Below, one piece after another: positions 5,927-6,020 of a stretch of 6,020 nucleotides of DNA. The stretch covers positions 1-6,020 of the forward strand of contig CALEMZ010000137.1 in NCBI GenBank assembly GCA_937910975.1, read 5' to 3'. The notes under the pieces were generated by a model that was not told the DNA's origin, did no database searches, and saw only the letters and a list, made by a program, of their open reading frames with translations. Position 1 is the first letter of the stretch; every line of letters starts with the position of its first letter. The stretch comes from an uncultured Pseudorhodobacter sp. GTDB taxonomy: Bacteria; Pseudomonadota; Alphaproteobacteria; Rhodobacterales; Rhodobacteraceae. Made by a program: the position numbers and the translations under genes.

Positions 5927-6020
5927 GGGGTAACCTCCGCTCTGAGCCCGAAGTGCGCATCACGCCTTGGTTAACGCTTATCGATTACTTTAGGTGTTTC
6001 GAAAACCATGGCAGCTATCG
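5927..6020. other. Non-coding end of window, possible start of another gene
   Basis: After the aldolase stop there is a weak imperfect hairpin (GAGG/CCTC around 5923-5939) without a U-tract. A more AT-rich stretch at about 5970-6005 follows, unlike the GC-rich surroundings. It would suit a promoter or leader for a gene beginning near the window end. An ATG at 6008 opens a frame running off the window (MAAI), but the nearest AGG (5992-5994) is 13 bases away, so this start is weak. Nothing more can be said from 94 bases. Confidence 0.3.

Noticed and set aside
5920..5943. Intrinsic terminator after the aldolase gene
   Set aside because: The stem is short and interrupted, and no T-run follows.
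5970..5990. Possible CtrA-type box near GGTTAACG
   Set aside because: Only one TTAA half-site is present; the second half at the required 7-base spacing is missing.

Overview
The window looks like chromosomal DNA of an alphaproteobacterium, most likely a Rhodobacterales (Roseobacter/Rhodobacter-type) species. The reasons are the high G+C with strongly GC-biased third positions, the sequence style of IspH, RNase HI and TrmB, and an intergenic hairpin element ending in a GGGATATTT-like core, which I recall from that group. The taxonomic call is from family knowledge and memory, not from a search. There is no rRNA, tRNA, CRISPR array or transposase.

Left part (1-2499, all + strand): a small YqaA/DedA-like membrane protein; a spacer holding a GC-rich hairpin repeat and a separate palindrome; ispH (last enzyme of the MEP isoprenoid pathway); a decayed LysE-family exporter gene that keeps its Shine-Dalgarno sequence but has lost its ATG, has two frameshifts and has lost its middle; then rnhA (ribonuclease HI). 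The close spacing of ispH, the lysE remnant and rnhA suggests a former three-gene transcription unit with a dying middle gene.

Middle (2500-3692): a roughly 300-base stretch with no convincing gene, trmB on the - strand (tRNA m7G46 methyltransferase, convergent with rnhA), and a 187-base divergent spacer before aroQ. That spacer carries a second copy of the GGATATTTAG core seen after yqaA.

Right part (3693-5926, + strand): three tightly packed genes. They are a type II 3-dehydroquinate dehydratase (aroQ), a Gfo/Idh/MocA-family NAD(P)-dependent oxidoreductase joined to it by an ATGA overlap, and an HpcH/HpaI-family class II aldolase 12 bases later whose ribosome binding site overlaps the preceding stop. 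The grouping of dehydratase, dehydrogenase and retro-aldolase suggests a small catabolic module for a cyclic polyol acid or sugar acid. The substrate is not determinable here, and AroQ may simply be the biosynthetic shikimate-pathway enzyme. The last 94 bases are non-coding and may lead into another gene at the very end.

No clearly new biological system is visible. The most useful observations are the eroding lysE gene, the aroQ-oxidoreductase-aldolase operon and the repeated intergenic element.
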